The position numbers and the translations under genes were made by a program. 5,765 bases of DNA, from contig CAMGTS010000092.1 in assembly GCA_946062035.1 (NCBI GenBank), positions 1-5,765 on the forward strand. The letters run 5' to 3'. The notes under the pieces are model-generated. The model worked only from the letters and a program-made list of their open reading frames with translations, made no database searches and was not told the DNA's origin. The first letter of the stretch is position 1, and every line of letters begins with the position of its first letter. This document shows positions 1 to 5,765 of this stretch, in pieces. This DNA comes from an uncultured Bacteroidales bacterium. GTDB lineage: Bacteria > Bacteroidota > Bacteroidia > Bacteroidales > UBA932.

Positions 1-12
1 GCTTCTACGCTC

Positions 13-405
13 TCACATCAGTTTGTTCAAACCTTTATCATAAACAAATGCCGTCCCGCTTATTGCAGCAACGGCATTCATTTCTCCAAGAGCTTTTAAA
101 TGAGGAAGATATGTAGTAGACATCGCCACACAACTTTTGACCGGAACTGGAATCGCAAAAGGATTTTTCTTAAGGATATCCGTGCAATCCCTCGGTACAA
201 GCAAGTACCTCTCTTCCGAAGAGTTCGTGACCCCGCCTACATTTATTGAAGTGATCGTATCTCCCGAAATCCGCAGATATTTCGCATACTCAACTCCGTC
301 TCCAGAACCTTCGTATACAGAAACATCCGCTCCGCACGATGTAAGCAAAAGCCCTAATGCACAGAGTATTACGAAAAACTTCAACAGTACGGGAACCCTC
401 CTCAT
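13..405 (-). CDS. Lipoprotein resembling an ABC-transporter substrate-binding protein, 5' part only, probably interrupted
   Basis: The reading frame encodes 130 residues beginning with a type II signal peptide: a hydrophobic stretch at about residues 8-21 and the lipobox LTSC with Cys24. The mature protein would be anchored in a membrane facing the periplasm. Residues 66-118 (RYLLVPRD, then VPVKSCVAMSTTYLPHLKAL and a following AISG) look like the start of the periplasmic-binding domain of iron-siderophore/cobalamin transporters (BtuF/FepB type), where a 'StT..(i/l)..L.aLG' segment opens the first lobe. Such proteins usually have about 350-400 residues, yet this frame stops at TGA (13-15). An AGGAGG sits just after the ATG, so a TTG at codon 8, giving a compact signal peptide (LKFFVILCALGLLLTSC), is an alternative start. 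The gene follows the ptb stop codon by 18 bases and may be co-transcribed with it. The ligand cannot be read from this fragment, and the family call rests on a short region. Confidence 0.6.
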   Translation of the reverse strand: MRRVPVLLKFFVILCALGLLLTSCGADVSVYEGSGDGVEYAKYLRISGDTITSINVGGVTNSSEERYLLVPRDCTDILKKNPFAIPVPVKSCVAMSTTYLPHLKALGEMNAVAAISGTAFVYDKGLNKLM

Positions 406-423
406 CTAAAAATCTAAAACTCC

Positions 424-1326
424 CTATTTAGCCTGCAGGCATGCAAGGGCGATAGAGTTGAGTTTTGTATCTATACTGTCAGCACGGCTTGAAAGAACGC
501 AAGGAGCTGCCGCACCTGCAACGAAAGCGGCGGTTCTTACACCTGGAATAAGCTGTGTATTAGTCTTATAGAATACGTTACCAGACTCAATGTTAGGGAA
601 TACCAGGCCATCCGCATCACCTGCGACCTCACTTCTGAGCTTCTTGATGCCTGCTGCCTCTTTTGAGAGGGCAGTATCCAATGAGAGAGGTCCGTCAACG
701 ATGCCGGGCACCTGACCTCTGTCTGACATTTTAGCTATCTCCGCACCCTCAGTACAAGCGATCATGCCCTGAAGCATCTGTTCTGTAGCCGCAACCATCG
801 CGATTTTAGGCTGCTCTACACCGAGAGACTTGCAGACATTGTATACATATTTTACAATAGCCAGTTTCTGCTTGAAATCAGGGAACGGAATAACCGCCAT
901 ATCACCGAAGCAGATAAACTTGTGGTAGTTAGGAGTCTGAAGGACAACCACATGACTAAGGACAGCCTTAGCAGGAAGCAGACCATACTCTTTGTTGAGG
1001 ATTCCTCTCATATATTTGTCTGTTGAGCAAAGACCCTTCATCAACACATCAGCCTCGTGATTATGTACAGCCGTAACTGCCTCAGCGATAGCCTTAAGCT
1101 CATTCGGTATATCTACGACAGTGAACTTATTGATATCGATCTTCTCCTCTTCACAAACAGCCTCAATCATTTTTTTGTCGCCATAAAGGGTAGCCTCGCA
1201 GAAACCTTTGTCTATAGCCATTGATGCGGCAGAAACAGAGTGATTGTCAACACCCCATGCGACTGCCAGTTTTCTTTTTGGTTTAGATTTTAGAAGTTCG
1301 TAAACCTCTTCAAAATTCTTAAGCAT
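424..1326 (-). CDS. ptb: Phosphate butyryltransferase / phosphate acetyltransferase family enzyme
   Basis: A 300-residue cytoplasmic enzyme that transfers an acyl group between acyl-CoA and inorganic phosphate, giving acyl phosphate for a downstream kinase. It is full length for the Ptb family (about 300 residues; PF01515 fold). Visible family blocks are ADVLMKGLCSTDKYMRGIL (92-110), LSHVVVLQTPNYHKF (123-137), VDGPLSLDTALSKEAA (210-225), VAGDADGLVFPNIESGN (234-250) and SSRADSIDTKLNSIALA (279-295). The stretch GDMAVIPFPDFKQK (141-154) replaces the TDAAMNIAP-like sequence of clostridial Ptb, as I recall for Bacteroidota members. The gene lies 139 bases downstream of ackA on the same strand with no convincing promoter between them, so co-transcription is likely. 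The ATG at 1326 has no Shine-Dalgarno, normal for this phylum. Whether butyryl-, acetyl- or another acyl-CoA is preferred cannot be read from sequence; pairing with an acetate kinase leaves a Pta-like role open. Confidence 0.9.
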   Translation of the reverse strand: MLKNFEEVYELLKSKPKRKLAVAWGVDNHSVSAASMAIDKGFCEATLYGDKKMIEAVCEEEKIDINKFTVVDIPNELKAIAEAVTAVHNHEADVLMKGLCSTDKYMRGILNKEYGLLPAKAVLSHVVVLQTPNYHKFICFGDMAVIPFPDFKQKLAIVKYVYNVCKSLGVEQPKIAMVAATEQMLQGMIACTEGAEIAKMSDRGQVPGIVDGPLSLDTALSKEAAGIKKLRSEVAGDADGLVFPNIESGNVFYKTNTQLIPGVRTAAFVAGAAAPCVLSSRADSIDTKLNSIALACLQAK

Positions 1327-1465
1327 AATTTCTATTATTCGGCGTAAACGCCATTTGTAATTATTGTGATATTTCTTTTCAATGCTCTGAACCTCAACAT
1401 GATGCTATATGATGACATATATACTATGCGCTTCACATTCCTTGCATCAGAGAGGTCCGAATTTA
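1327..1465 (-). other. ackA-ptb intergenic spacer
   Basis: This 139-base gap separates the ackA stop from the ptb start. I see no short gene in it and no clear promoter: TAAATTCG at the ackA stop is close to the Bacteroidota -7 consensus but has no TTTG at the right distance. Two small inverted repeats are present. TATATG-ATGA-CATATA (1406-1421) is AT-only apart from one pair and weak. GGCGT-AA-ACGCC (1341-1352) ends 14 bases before the ptb start codon; with its two-base gap it can fold only as a 4-bp stem with a tetraloop. Neither has a T-run that would make it an intrinsic terminator. The simplest reading is an untranslated linker within an ackA-ptb transcript, possibly with a small hairpin affecting ptb translation. 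Confidence 0.45.
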
Positions 1466-2674
1466 TTACTTCAACAGATTAAGTGTATCAGTAGCGATTA
1501 CGAGCTCCTCATTTGTTGGGATAACCGCAACCTTAACCTTGGAGTTCTCCTTAGTAAGCATTGCATTGACTCCCCTCTTGAGTGAGCAGTTCTTCTCAAA
1601 GTCGAAATCAACGCCAAGATAACCAAGGTTCTTAGCGACATACTCTCTTGTCAAAGCGTCGTTCTCACCGATACCGCCGGTAAATACGATGAGGTCAACC
1701 CCTCCTAAAACAGCCGCGAATGAACCTACAAACTTAAGCAATGCATAACGGAACATCGTGAGTGCGAGATCCGCTCTCTTATTGCCGTTAGCGCCGGCCT
1801 CTTCCAAGTCTCTTGCATCCGATGAAACGCCTGAAACACCGAGGAATCCGCTCTTTTTGCTCAATATCTTATCCATTTCCTCAGCTCCGATATTGTGCTT
1901 TTTCATAAGATAGGTTATCGCACCAGGGTCCACAGCACCGCAACGGGTTCCCATAAGAAGGCCGTCAACTGTTGTCAGTCCAAGTGATGTATCAACCGCA
2001 CATCCGTTCTTTGAAGCGGCAACCGAGCTTCCGTTACCGAGGTGGCAAGTGATTATTCTTGAGTTGTTTATATCAAGACCGGCAAACTCCGCTCCTGCCT
2101 TTGAAACGAATCTGTGGCTTGTACCGTGGAAGCCGTACTTTCTGATCTTGTCATTCTTATAATATTCGTAAGGAAGTCCGTACATATAGGCATGCTCAGG
2201 AACTGTCTGATAGAATGATGTATCGAATACAGCAACCTGAGGAGTACCCGGAAGGGTCTCTTCAATAGCATGAATACCGAGAAGTCCGGCAGGGTTGTGA
2301 AGCGGCGCAAGCTCTGAGCACTCTTCAATTCCTTTCTTCACCTCTTCTGTAATGACGCAGCTCTTATTGAACATCTCGCCTCCATGTACGATTCTGTGGC
2401 CCACAGCGTTTATTTCCTTCAAAGAACCGAGTACTCCGTGCTCTTTGTCGGTAAGAAGCGCAAGTACGCTCTTAATTCCCTCTGTATGGGTTGGAACAGG
2501 TTTGCTAATCTTGAACTTATCGTGTCCAGGAACCGAATGCGAAATTTCGCCGACCTCAAGACCGATTCTCTCGACCAAACCTTTGCAAAGCAAGTTGTTT
2601 TCACTCTCGCTCTTCATATCAAGTACCTGGTACTTGATTGAGGAACTTCCGCAGTTTAATACCAATATTATCAT
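1466..2674 (-). CDS. ackA: Acetate kinase
   Basis: A 402-residue cytoplasmic kinase of the ASKHA fold that converts acetyl phosphate and ADP to acetate and ATP, and the reverse. Length is typical for AckA. The N-terminal signature VLNCGSSSIKYQ (5-16, with Asn7) and the second signature GFHGTSHRFVS (181-191) are both present. By motif comparison with the Methanosarcina enzyme, key residues are conserved: Arg94 in GHRIVHGG, His126 in APLHNP, Asp151 in VFDTSF, His183 in GFHGTSH, Asn214 in HLGNGSS, Arg244 in MGTRCG and the Glu pair 389-390 in PTNEE. FTGGIGEN (331-338) forms part of the nucleotide site. The length and NCGSSS motif argue against butyrate kinase, which is shorter and begins with an NPGSTS-type motif. 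It is the first gene of a probable ackA-ptb operon, driven by the promoter at 2700-2731. The ATG lies inside a 17-base palindrome and has no Shine-Dalgarno. Confidence 0.97.
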   Translation of the reverse strand: MIILVLNCGSSSIKYQVLDMKSESENNLLCKGLVERIGLEVGEISHSVPGHDKFKISKPVPTHTEGIKSVLALLTDKEHGVLGSLKEINAVGHRIVHGGEMFNKSCVITEEVKKGIEECSELAPLHNPAGLLGIHAIEETLPGTPQVAVFDTSFYQTVPEHAYMYGLPYEYYKNDKIRKYGFHGTSHRFVSKAGAEFAGLDINNSRIITCHLGNGSSVAASKNGCAVDTSLGLTTVDGLLMGTRCGAVDPGAITYLMKKHNIGAEEMDKILSKKSGFLGVSGVSSDARDLEEAGANGNKRADLALTMFRYALLKFVGSFAAVLGGVDLIVFTGGIGENDALTREYVAKNLGYLGVDFDFEKNCSLKRGVNAMLTKENSKVKVAVIPTNEELVIATDTLNLLK

Positions 2675-2680
2675 AATATT
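2664..2680. repeat. 17-base palindrome spanning the ackA start codon
   Basis: AATATTAT-C-ATAATATT is a perfect inverted repeat of two 8-base arms around one central base. The ackA ATG is formed by the centre and first bases of one arm (2672-2674). The arms are entirely A/T, and the coding side specifies Ile-Ile-Leu, so chance in an AT-rich leader is possible. The one-base centre prevents a tight RNA hairpin over its full length, but the dyad could bind a dimeric regulator on DNA, or a shorter stem could partly hide the start codon. Confidence 0.5.
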
Positions 2681-2699
2681 CTGAAATTTCTATATCAAG

Positions 2700-2731
2700 C
2701 AAATGTACAAAAAGTCGGAGGCAGAAGCAAA
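2700..2731 (-). promoter_or_regulatory. Bacteroidota-type promoter of ackA
   Basis: Read on the minus strand, a -33 element TTTG (2728-2731) is followed after exactly 20 bases by a -7 element TACATTTG (2700-2707). This fits the primary sigma factor (SigABfr) consensus of Bacteroidota, TTTG - 19 to 21 bases - TAnnTTTG, with no mismatch. Transcription would start a few bases downstream, near 2693-2696, leaving a leader of about 20 bases before the ackA ATG. Confidence 0.8.
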
Positions 2732-2757
2732 GCAAGATGCAGACTGCAAAAAATATA

Positions 2758-2765
2758 TACCTTTG
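2758..2765 (+). promoter_or_regulatory. Possible -7 promoter element for the comEC gene
   Basis: TACCTTTG on the plus strand matches the Bacteroidota -7 consensus TAnnTTTG. No TTTG is found 19-21 bases upstream, so the promoter would be weak or need an activator. A start of transcription near 2770-2772 would leave only about 5 bases before the ATG at 2776, but a more normal leader before the in-frame ATG at 2788. Confidence 0.4.
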
Positions 2766-2775
2766 GGAAGTGTAA

Positions 2776-3894
2776 ATGCGTGAGATAATGAGGCGTTTGG
2801 GAGTTTTTGCGGCGTTGGGGTTCGCATTCGGAATAGTGCTACAGGAAAAGTCCGGCATGTCCGGTTATTTTTTTCTTAGTGTGCTGAGCACATTACTTTT
2901 AACGATAATCATATTTATTCTTGATAAAAGCTCTGTTTTCAGGAGCAAATCAGGCATCATATTTTCTGTCGCGACGTTCTTATGTCTGTGCATTTTGGGA
3001 ATGATGAGATACTCTGTCTATTCTCCCGGATATAACCCTGTTATACAGCAAAAGGTCATAAAGGAAAGCCTTACGGTCCGAAAATTCTGCGAAAATAGGA
3101 TTGCCCGTAGTTTGCATAATGAGAATGCAGAAGCGACAGCCATCGCCCTGACTCTCGGTGACAAATCCTTAATAGATAAGGAGATAAAAGAGTCATACAT
3201 AAACGCCGGGGTAATGCACGCACTCGCTTTATCGGGACTCCATGTTGGTATAATCTGGAGTATTGTACAGACGCTTTTATCCATACTGCACTTTAACATA
3301 AAGTTGAAACGCCTACAGGCCGTTATAACCATAGTCATCATCAGCATATATGTACTCATGACAGGGTTATCCCCGTCGGCTGTAAGAGCCGGCATCATGC
3401 TCTCAATCTGGAAGATAGCTGAACTCAGTCCATACAAAAGCGATAAAGTCTCCTCTTTGTCCTTTGCCGCTCTGATAATTCTGGTGTTTGACCCGGCCAC
3501 TCTATTTAAGTTGGGATTTCAGCTCTCATTCGCTGCGACTGCGGGAATAATATTCATATATCCCATTATCAATCAAAGTATTGTAAGAATTTTCCCGTAT
3601 AACGGAAAAGCAAGGGTGGCAAAAAAATATGCCCGTAAATTGAGCGAGCTTGCCGGTATATCTGTCGCCTGCACAATCGCAACATTGCCGATGACACTAC
3701 TCTACTTCGGAGGCGCTTCATCCTACTTCCTGTTGTCCAATATTATAGTGATGCCGATCATTACACTCTCAGTCTATTCCGTAGCCGCTGCCGCCATAAC
3801 AGCACCGCTGCCACTACTTGGGAAAGCTGTGGCAGCGGTTACCGGTTTCTTATTGAACGCCTTAGAAAGCGTCATACGCTTCTTGGGAAGCTGA
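2776..3894 (+). CDS. comEC: Short ComEC/Rec2-family membrane protein (competence-domain only)
   Basis: A 372-residue multi-pass inner-membrane protein of the family that forms the DNA-uptake channel in natural transformation. Three hydrophobic segments lie at about 8-24, 31-49 and 60-79, followed by a short soluble stretch (80-145) and then the competence domain (PF03772) to the end. Domain motifs are TLGDKSLIDKE (126-136), ALALSGLHVGII (149-160), LMTGLSPSAVRA (194-205), LFKLGFQLSFAATAGI (243-258) and LPMTLLYFGG (304-313). Typical ComEC proteins exceed 600 residues; here the OB-fold part normally between the third helix and the LGDKS block is essentially absent, and the protein ends right after the competence domain with no metallo-beta-lactamase part. 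The frame is intact, so this looks like a compact form rather than an obvious pseudogene, but DNA uptake is not proven. ATG 2788 (Met5) is an equally good start. It is transcribed divergently from ackA and converges on the peptidase gene. Confidence 0.85.
   Translation: MREIMRRLGVFAALGFAFGIVLQEKSGMSGYFFLSVLSTLLLTIIIFILDKSSVFRSKSGIIFSVATFLCLCILGMMRYSVYSPGYNPVIQQKVIKESLTVRKFCENRIARSLHNENAEATAIALTLGDKSLIDKEIKESYINAGVMHALALSGLHVGIIWSIVQTLLSILHFNIKLKRLQAVITIVIISIYVLMTGLSPSAVRAGIMLSIWKIAELSPYKSDKVSSLSFAALIILVFDPATLFKLGFQLSFAATAGIIFIYPIINQSIVRIFPYNGKARVAKKYARKLSELAGISVACTIATLPMTLLYFGGASSYFLLSNIIVMPIITLSVYSVAAAAITAPLPLLGKAVAAVTGFLLNALESVIRFLGS
3867..3881. terminator. Small hairpin at the comEC 3' end, possible weak terminator for the convergent peptidase gene
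   Basis: AAGCGT-CAT-ACGCTT is a perfect 6-bp inverted repeat with a 3-base loop, ending 10 bases before the comEC stop codon. Read on the minus strand it lies about 30 bases past the peptidase stop and is followed by TCT, a very weak U-tract. It is the only terminator-like structure near the convergent gene ends, and the call is tentative. Confidence 0.25.
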
Positions 3895-3911
3895 TCAAAT
3901 CTCTTACCAGT

Positions 3912-5765
3912 CTACTTGCTACGCTTATTAGCAAGAGCGTCTGTAAGTTCTTGAGGAACAGACTCTTTTCCGAGAAGATGACGATACCAGAATCTGTAAT
4001 CCTGAATAGCGGAGAATCGGCCTTGCGCCCCTCTATAGCCATGGAGCTGTCCCGGATAAATCATCAGGTCAAACTGTATTCCCCTAAGCTGCAACTCTTT
4101 GACAAGAGACATCGTATTCTGTATATGTACATTGTCATCCGCGGCGCCATGAGTAAGCAAAAGAAAATTTGACGCATCACCCTTATATCCTGATGCAGCA
4201 ACCCTATCGGCCATGATTGTCCTTTTATAACCTTCGGGATTACGTTGCGGAGTGTCCATAAACCTCTCGGTATAATGGCTGTCGTAGAGCATATAGTCAT
4301 ACACACCGCCACCTGCTATGCCATATTTAAAATATTCGCAACCCTCTGTAACACAAAGCGTTGTCATACTTCCTCCATAAGAGAATCCATAAATTCCGAT
4401 TTTATCTTTATCGACATAAGGCAGGGATTGCAGATATTTCGCCCACTCTATAAAATCCTTAAGCTCTATGCTGAAGAAGTTCCTGTACATGAAGTTCAGC
4501 CCCTCCTTGCCGCAATGTCCACTGCCCCTGTGGTCAATAGTGATCTGAATGACATCCTGATACGCCCACCAATGATTGTTTCTGCTTGGCTTCGACCATA
4601 CATCCCCCACCTGAGGCGTATTAGGGCCGCCGTACATGTGGACAATCACAGGATATTTCTTAGAATCGTCGAAATGTATCGGAAGCGTCATCTTCGCCGG
4701 AATGGTATATCCGTCAGGAGTAGTGATAGTCAGCATCTTAGGCATCGCTATATTGTAACTGTCAAAATTCTCCCCTTTGGAATCCGCCATTACCTTCAAA
4801 GCTCTTTTACCCTCCGTATAGATTTCCACCCTTTGGAAAGGTGTCACCGCATTGCTTCTTATGGCTGTTATAGTCTTGAAATCATCAGATATCCATAACA
4901 CGCTATATGAGAACTCACCTTCCGACAGCCTCGTAATCTTGCCGGATTTGAGCGAGACTTTATAAATATCTACTCTCGTGCTGATTTCACGTTTTGCGGT
5001 AAAATACATTTCTCCCTTCTTCTTATCTATCTTCAACATCTTGATATCCCAGTTCTTACCGCTCGTGACGGTCTTTCTGACTTTACCGTCAAAAGAGTTG
5101 AAGTAAATCTGCTCCCACATGGTGAAATCCCTGACCATATAGAACCCGTCCTCAACGAAAACCATCTGTTCAGGCCAATCAATCCAAGAATCCTGATGCT
5201 CTTTATAAACATCTGATTTACCGCCATTCAACGGGTCTACGGCATAGAACACCAAATCCTGCTGCACTCTCGGCATCCATGGAACTATAAACTTAGACGA
5301 CTCGGAGTTCCAGAACGGGATACCGAAATACTGGTCAACCTTACAATCGAAATCTCCCCACACAATAGAACCTCCGTCAGCCTTTACAAATCCGACCTTG
5401 ACTTCAGGATTCTTTTCACCGGCCATAGGATAGTGCGTTCTTCTGATCTGCTCTTTTGCAGAGGCAGGGTCATATATAGGAAACATCGGGACTTCACTGT
5501 CGTCAAAACGATAGAAAGCGATAGTCTTGCTGTCAGGACTCCACCAAAACGCCTTATAGTTTGAAGAACGTCCCAAGATTTCCTCATAATAAACCCAAGA
5601 AGCGTATCCGTTCAAAATGACTTCGCTTCCGTCTTCCGTAAGGCGTACAATCTTATCTATCTGAGAGTTATATACATATAAATCATTCTGATAAGTAAAC
5701 GCTAAAGCGGCTCCATCAGGTGACAAAGTGGGATTCATCAGCGATTTTTTCCCGCATTTCAGCAG
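3912..5765 (-). CDS. Dipeptidyl peptidase IV-type serine peptidase (family S9), N-terminus outside the window
   Basis: A probably exported peptidase that removes dipeptides, classically X-Pro or X-Ala, from peptide N-termini. The frame is open through the right edge (LLKCGKKSL precedes the first visible Met at 5736-5738), so that Met is internal; about 100-120 residues, including any signal peptide, are missing from the usual 720 or so. Numbering from that Met, a beta-propeller (DPPIV_N) covers about 1-330 and contains WVYYEEIL (49-56), whose Glu52-Glu53 match the pair that binds the substrate amino terminus in DPP IV. The alpha/beta-hydrolase domain (about 335-590) has Tyr369 (oxyanion Tyr of HMYGGP), the nucleophile Ser453 in GFSYGG, YDSHYTERFM (485-494) matching the S1-pocket tyrosines, Asp534 in GAADDNVH and His566 in QLHGYRG. 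All catalytic residues are present. The nucleophile elbow has Phe where most DPP IV proteins have Trp. Seventeen bases separate its stop from that of comEC. Confidence 0.92.
   Translation of the reverse strand: MLKCGKKSLMNPTLSPDGAALAFTYQNDLYVYNSQIDKIVRLTEDGSEVILNGYASWVYYEEILGRSSNYKAFWWSPDSKTIAFYRFDDSEVPMFPIYDPASAKEQIRRTHYPMAGEKNPEVKVGFVKADGGSIVWGDFDCKVDQYFGIPFWNSESSKFIVPWMPRVQQDLVFYAVDPLNGGKSDVYKEHQDSWIDWPEQMVFVEDGFYMVRDFTMWEQIYFNSFDGKVRKTVTSGKNWDIKMLKIDKKKGEMYFTAKREISTRVDIYKVSLKSGKITRLSEGEFSYSVLWISDDFKTITAIRSNAVTPFQRVEIYTEGKRALKVMADSKGENFDSYNIAMPKMLTITTPDGYTIPAKMTLPIHFDDSKKYPVIVHMYGGPNTPQVGDVWSKPSRNNHWWAYQDVIQITIDHRGSGHCGKEGLNFMYRNFFSIELKDFIEWAKYLQSLPYVDKDKIGIYGFSYGGSMTTLCVTEGCEYFKYGIAGGGVYDYMLYDSHYTERFMDTPQRNPEGYKRTIMADRVAASGYKGDASNFLLLTHGAADDNVHIQNTMSLVKELQLRGIQFDLMIYPGQLHGYRGAQGRFSAIQDYRFWYRHLLGKESVPQELTDALANKRSK

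Noticed and set aside
1341..1352. GGCGT-AA-ACGCC hairpin as a terminator between ackA and ptb
   Set aside because: The stem is only 4-5 bp and no T-run follows on the minus strand (the sequence continues GAATAATAG). It might modestly affect ptb translation but does not look like an intrinsic terminator or a riboswitch.
1406..1421. TATATG-ATGA-CATATA inverted repeat as a regulator site
   Set aside because: It is short, nearly all A/T and sits mid-spacer with no promoter nearby; chance occurrence is likely.
1466..2674. Butyrate kinase as an alternative for the kinase next to ptb
   Set aside because: The protein has 402 residues and the acetate kinase signatures VLNCGSSSIKYQ and GFHGTSH; butyrate kinase is about 355 residues and has a different N-terminal phosphate motif.
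2352..2684. Overlapping plus-strand frames opposite the 5' end of ackA
   Set aside because: They mirror the conserved AckA N-terminal half, with no promoter or ribosome site of their own, and share no family motif.
3018..3500. A 160-codon minus-strand frame inside comEC
   Set aside because: It is antisense to the conserved competence-domain motifs; its sequence shows no known fold or start signal.
4245..4898. A 217-codon open frame on the plus strand opposite the peptidase gene
   Set aside because: It lies wholly antisense to well-conserved peptidase sequence, including the nucleophile region's upstream part, has no recognisable domain and a composition rich in Arg, His and Ile as expected of a shadow frame.

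Overview
The window looks like a chromosomal piece of a Bacteroidota bacterium, probably of the order Bacteroidales. Three things point that way. The region upstream of the acetate kinase gene carries a textbook Bacteroidota promoter (TTTG, 20 bases, TACATTTG). The phosphotransacylase is a variant that I associate with this phylum, with GDMAVIP in place of the usual TDAAMNI-type stretch. The right edge holds a dipeptidyl peptidase IV of the kind common in peptide-degrading Bacteroidales. Start codons generally lack a strong Shine-Dalgarno sequence, also as expected. No RNA gene, CRISPR array, insertion sequence or phage gene is visible.

Layout, left to right. (1) At the left edge, on the minus strand, lies the 5' part of a lipoprotein gene that resembles periplasmic binding proteins of iron-siderophore or cobalamin ABC transporters. 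Its frame closes with TGA only 12 bases from the edge, far short of the family length, so it is probably interrupted. (2) 424-1326, minus: a phosphate butyryl/acetyltransferase (ptb family). (3) 1466-2674, minus: acetate kinase (ackA). (4) 2675-2775: a 101-base divergent intergenic region with a strong minus-strand promoter for ackA and a weaker -7 element for the plus-strand gene. (5) 2776-3894, plus: a strikingly short ComEC/Rec2-type membrane protein of 372 residues, with neither the N-terminal OB-fold region nor a C-terminal metallo-beta-lactamase domain. (6) 3912-5765, minus: a dipeptidyl peptidase IV-type serine peptidase, cut at its N-terminus by the window edge and convergent with comEC across a 17-base gap.

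The ackA and ptb genes form a plausible operon, read ackA then ptb and perhaps the lipoprotein gene. Together they would convert an acyl-CoA to acyl phosphate and then to a short-chain fatty acid plus ATP, the final energy-yielding step of fermentation. A DPP IV-type enzyme would supply dipeptides from host or dietary protein, so the two metabolic parts fit a saccharolytic or proteolytic anaerobe, although nothing in the sequence links their regulation. I see no clear new multi-gene system here. The points most worth checking are the minimal ComEC, the interrupted binding protein, the ptb-ackA pairing and the palindrome over the ackA start codon.
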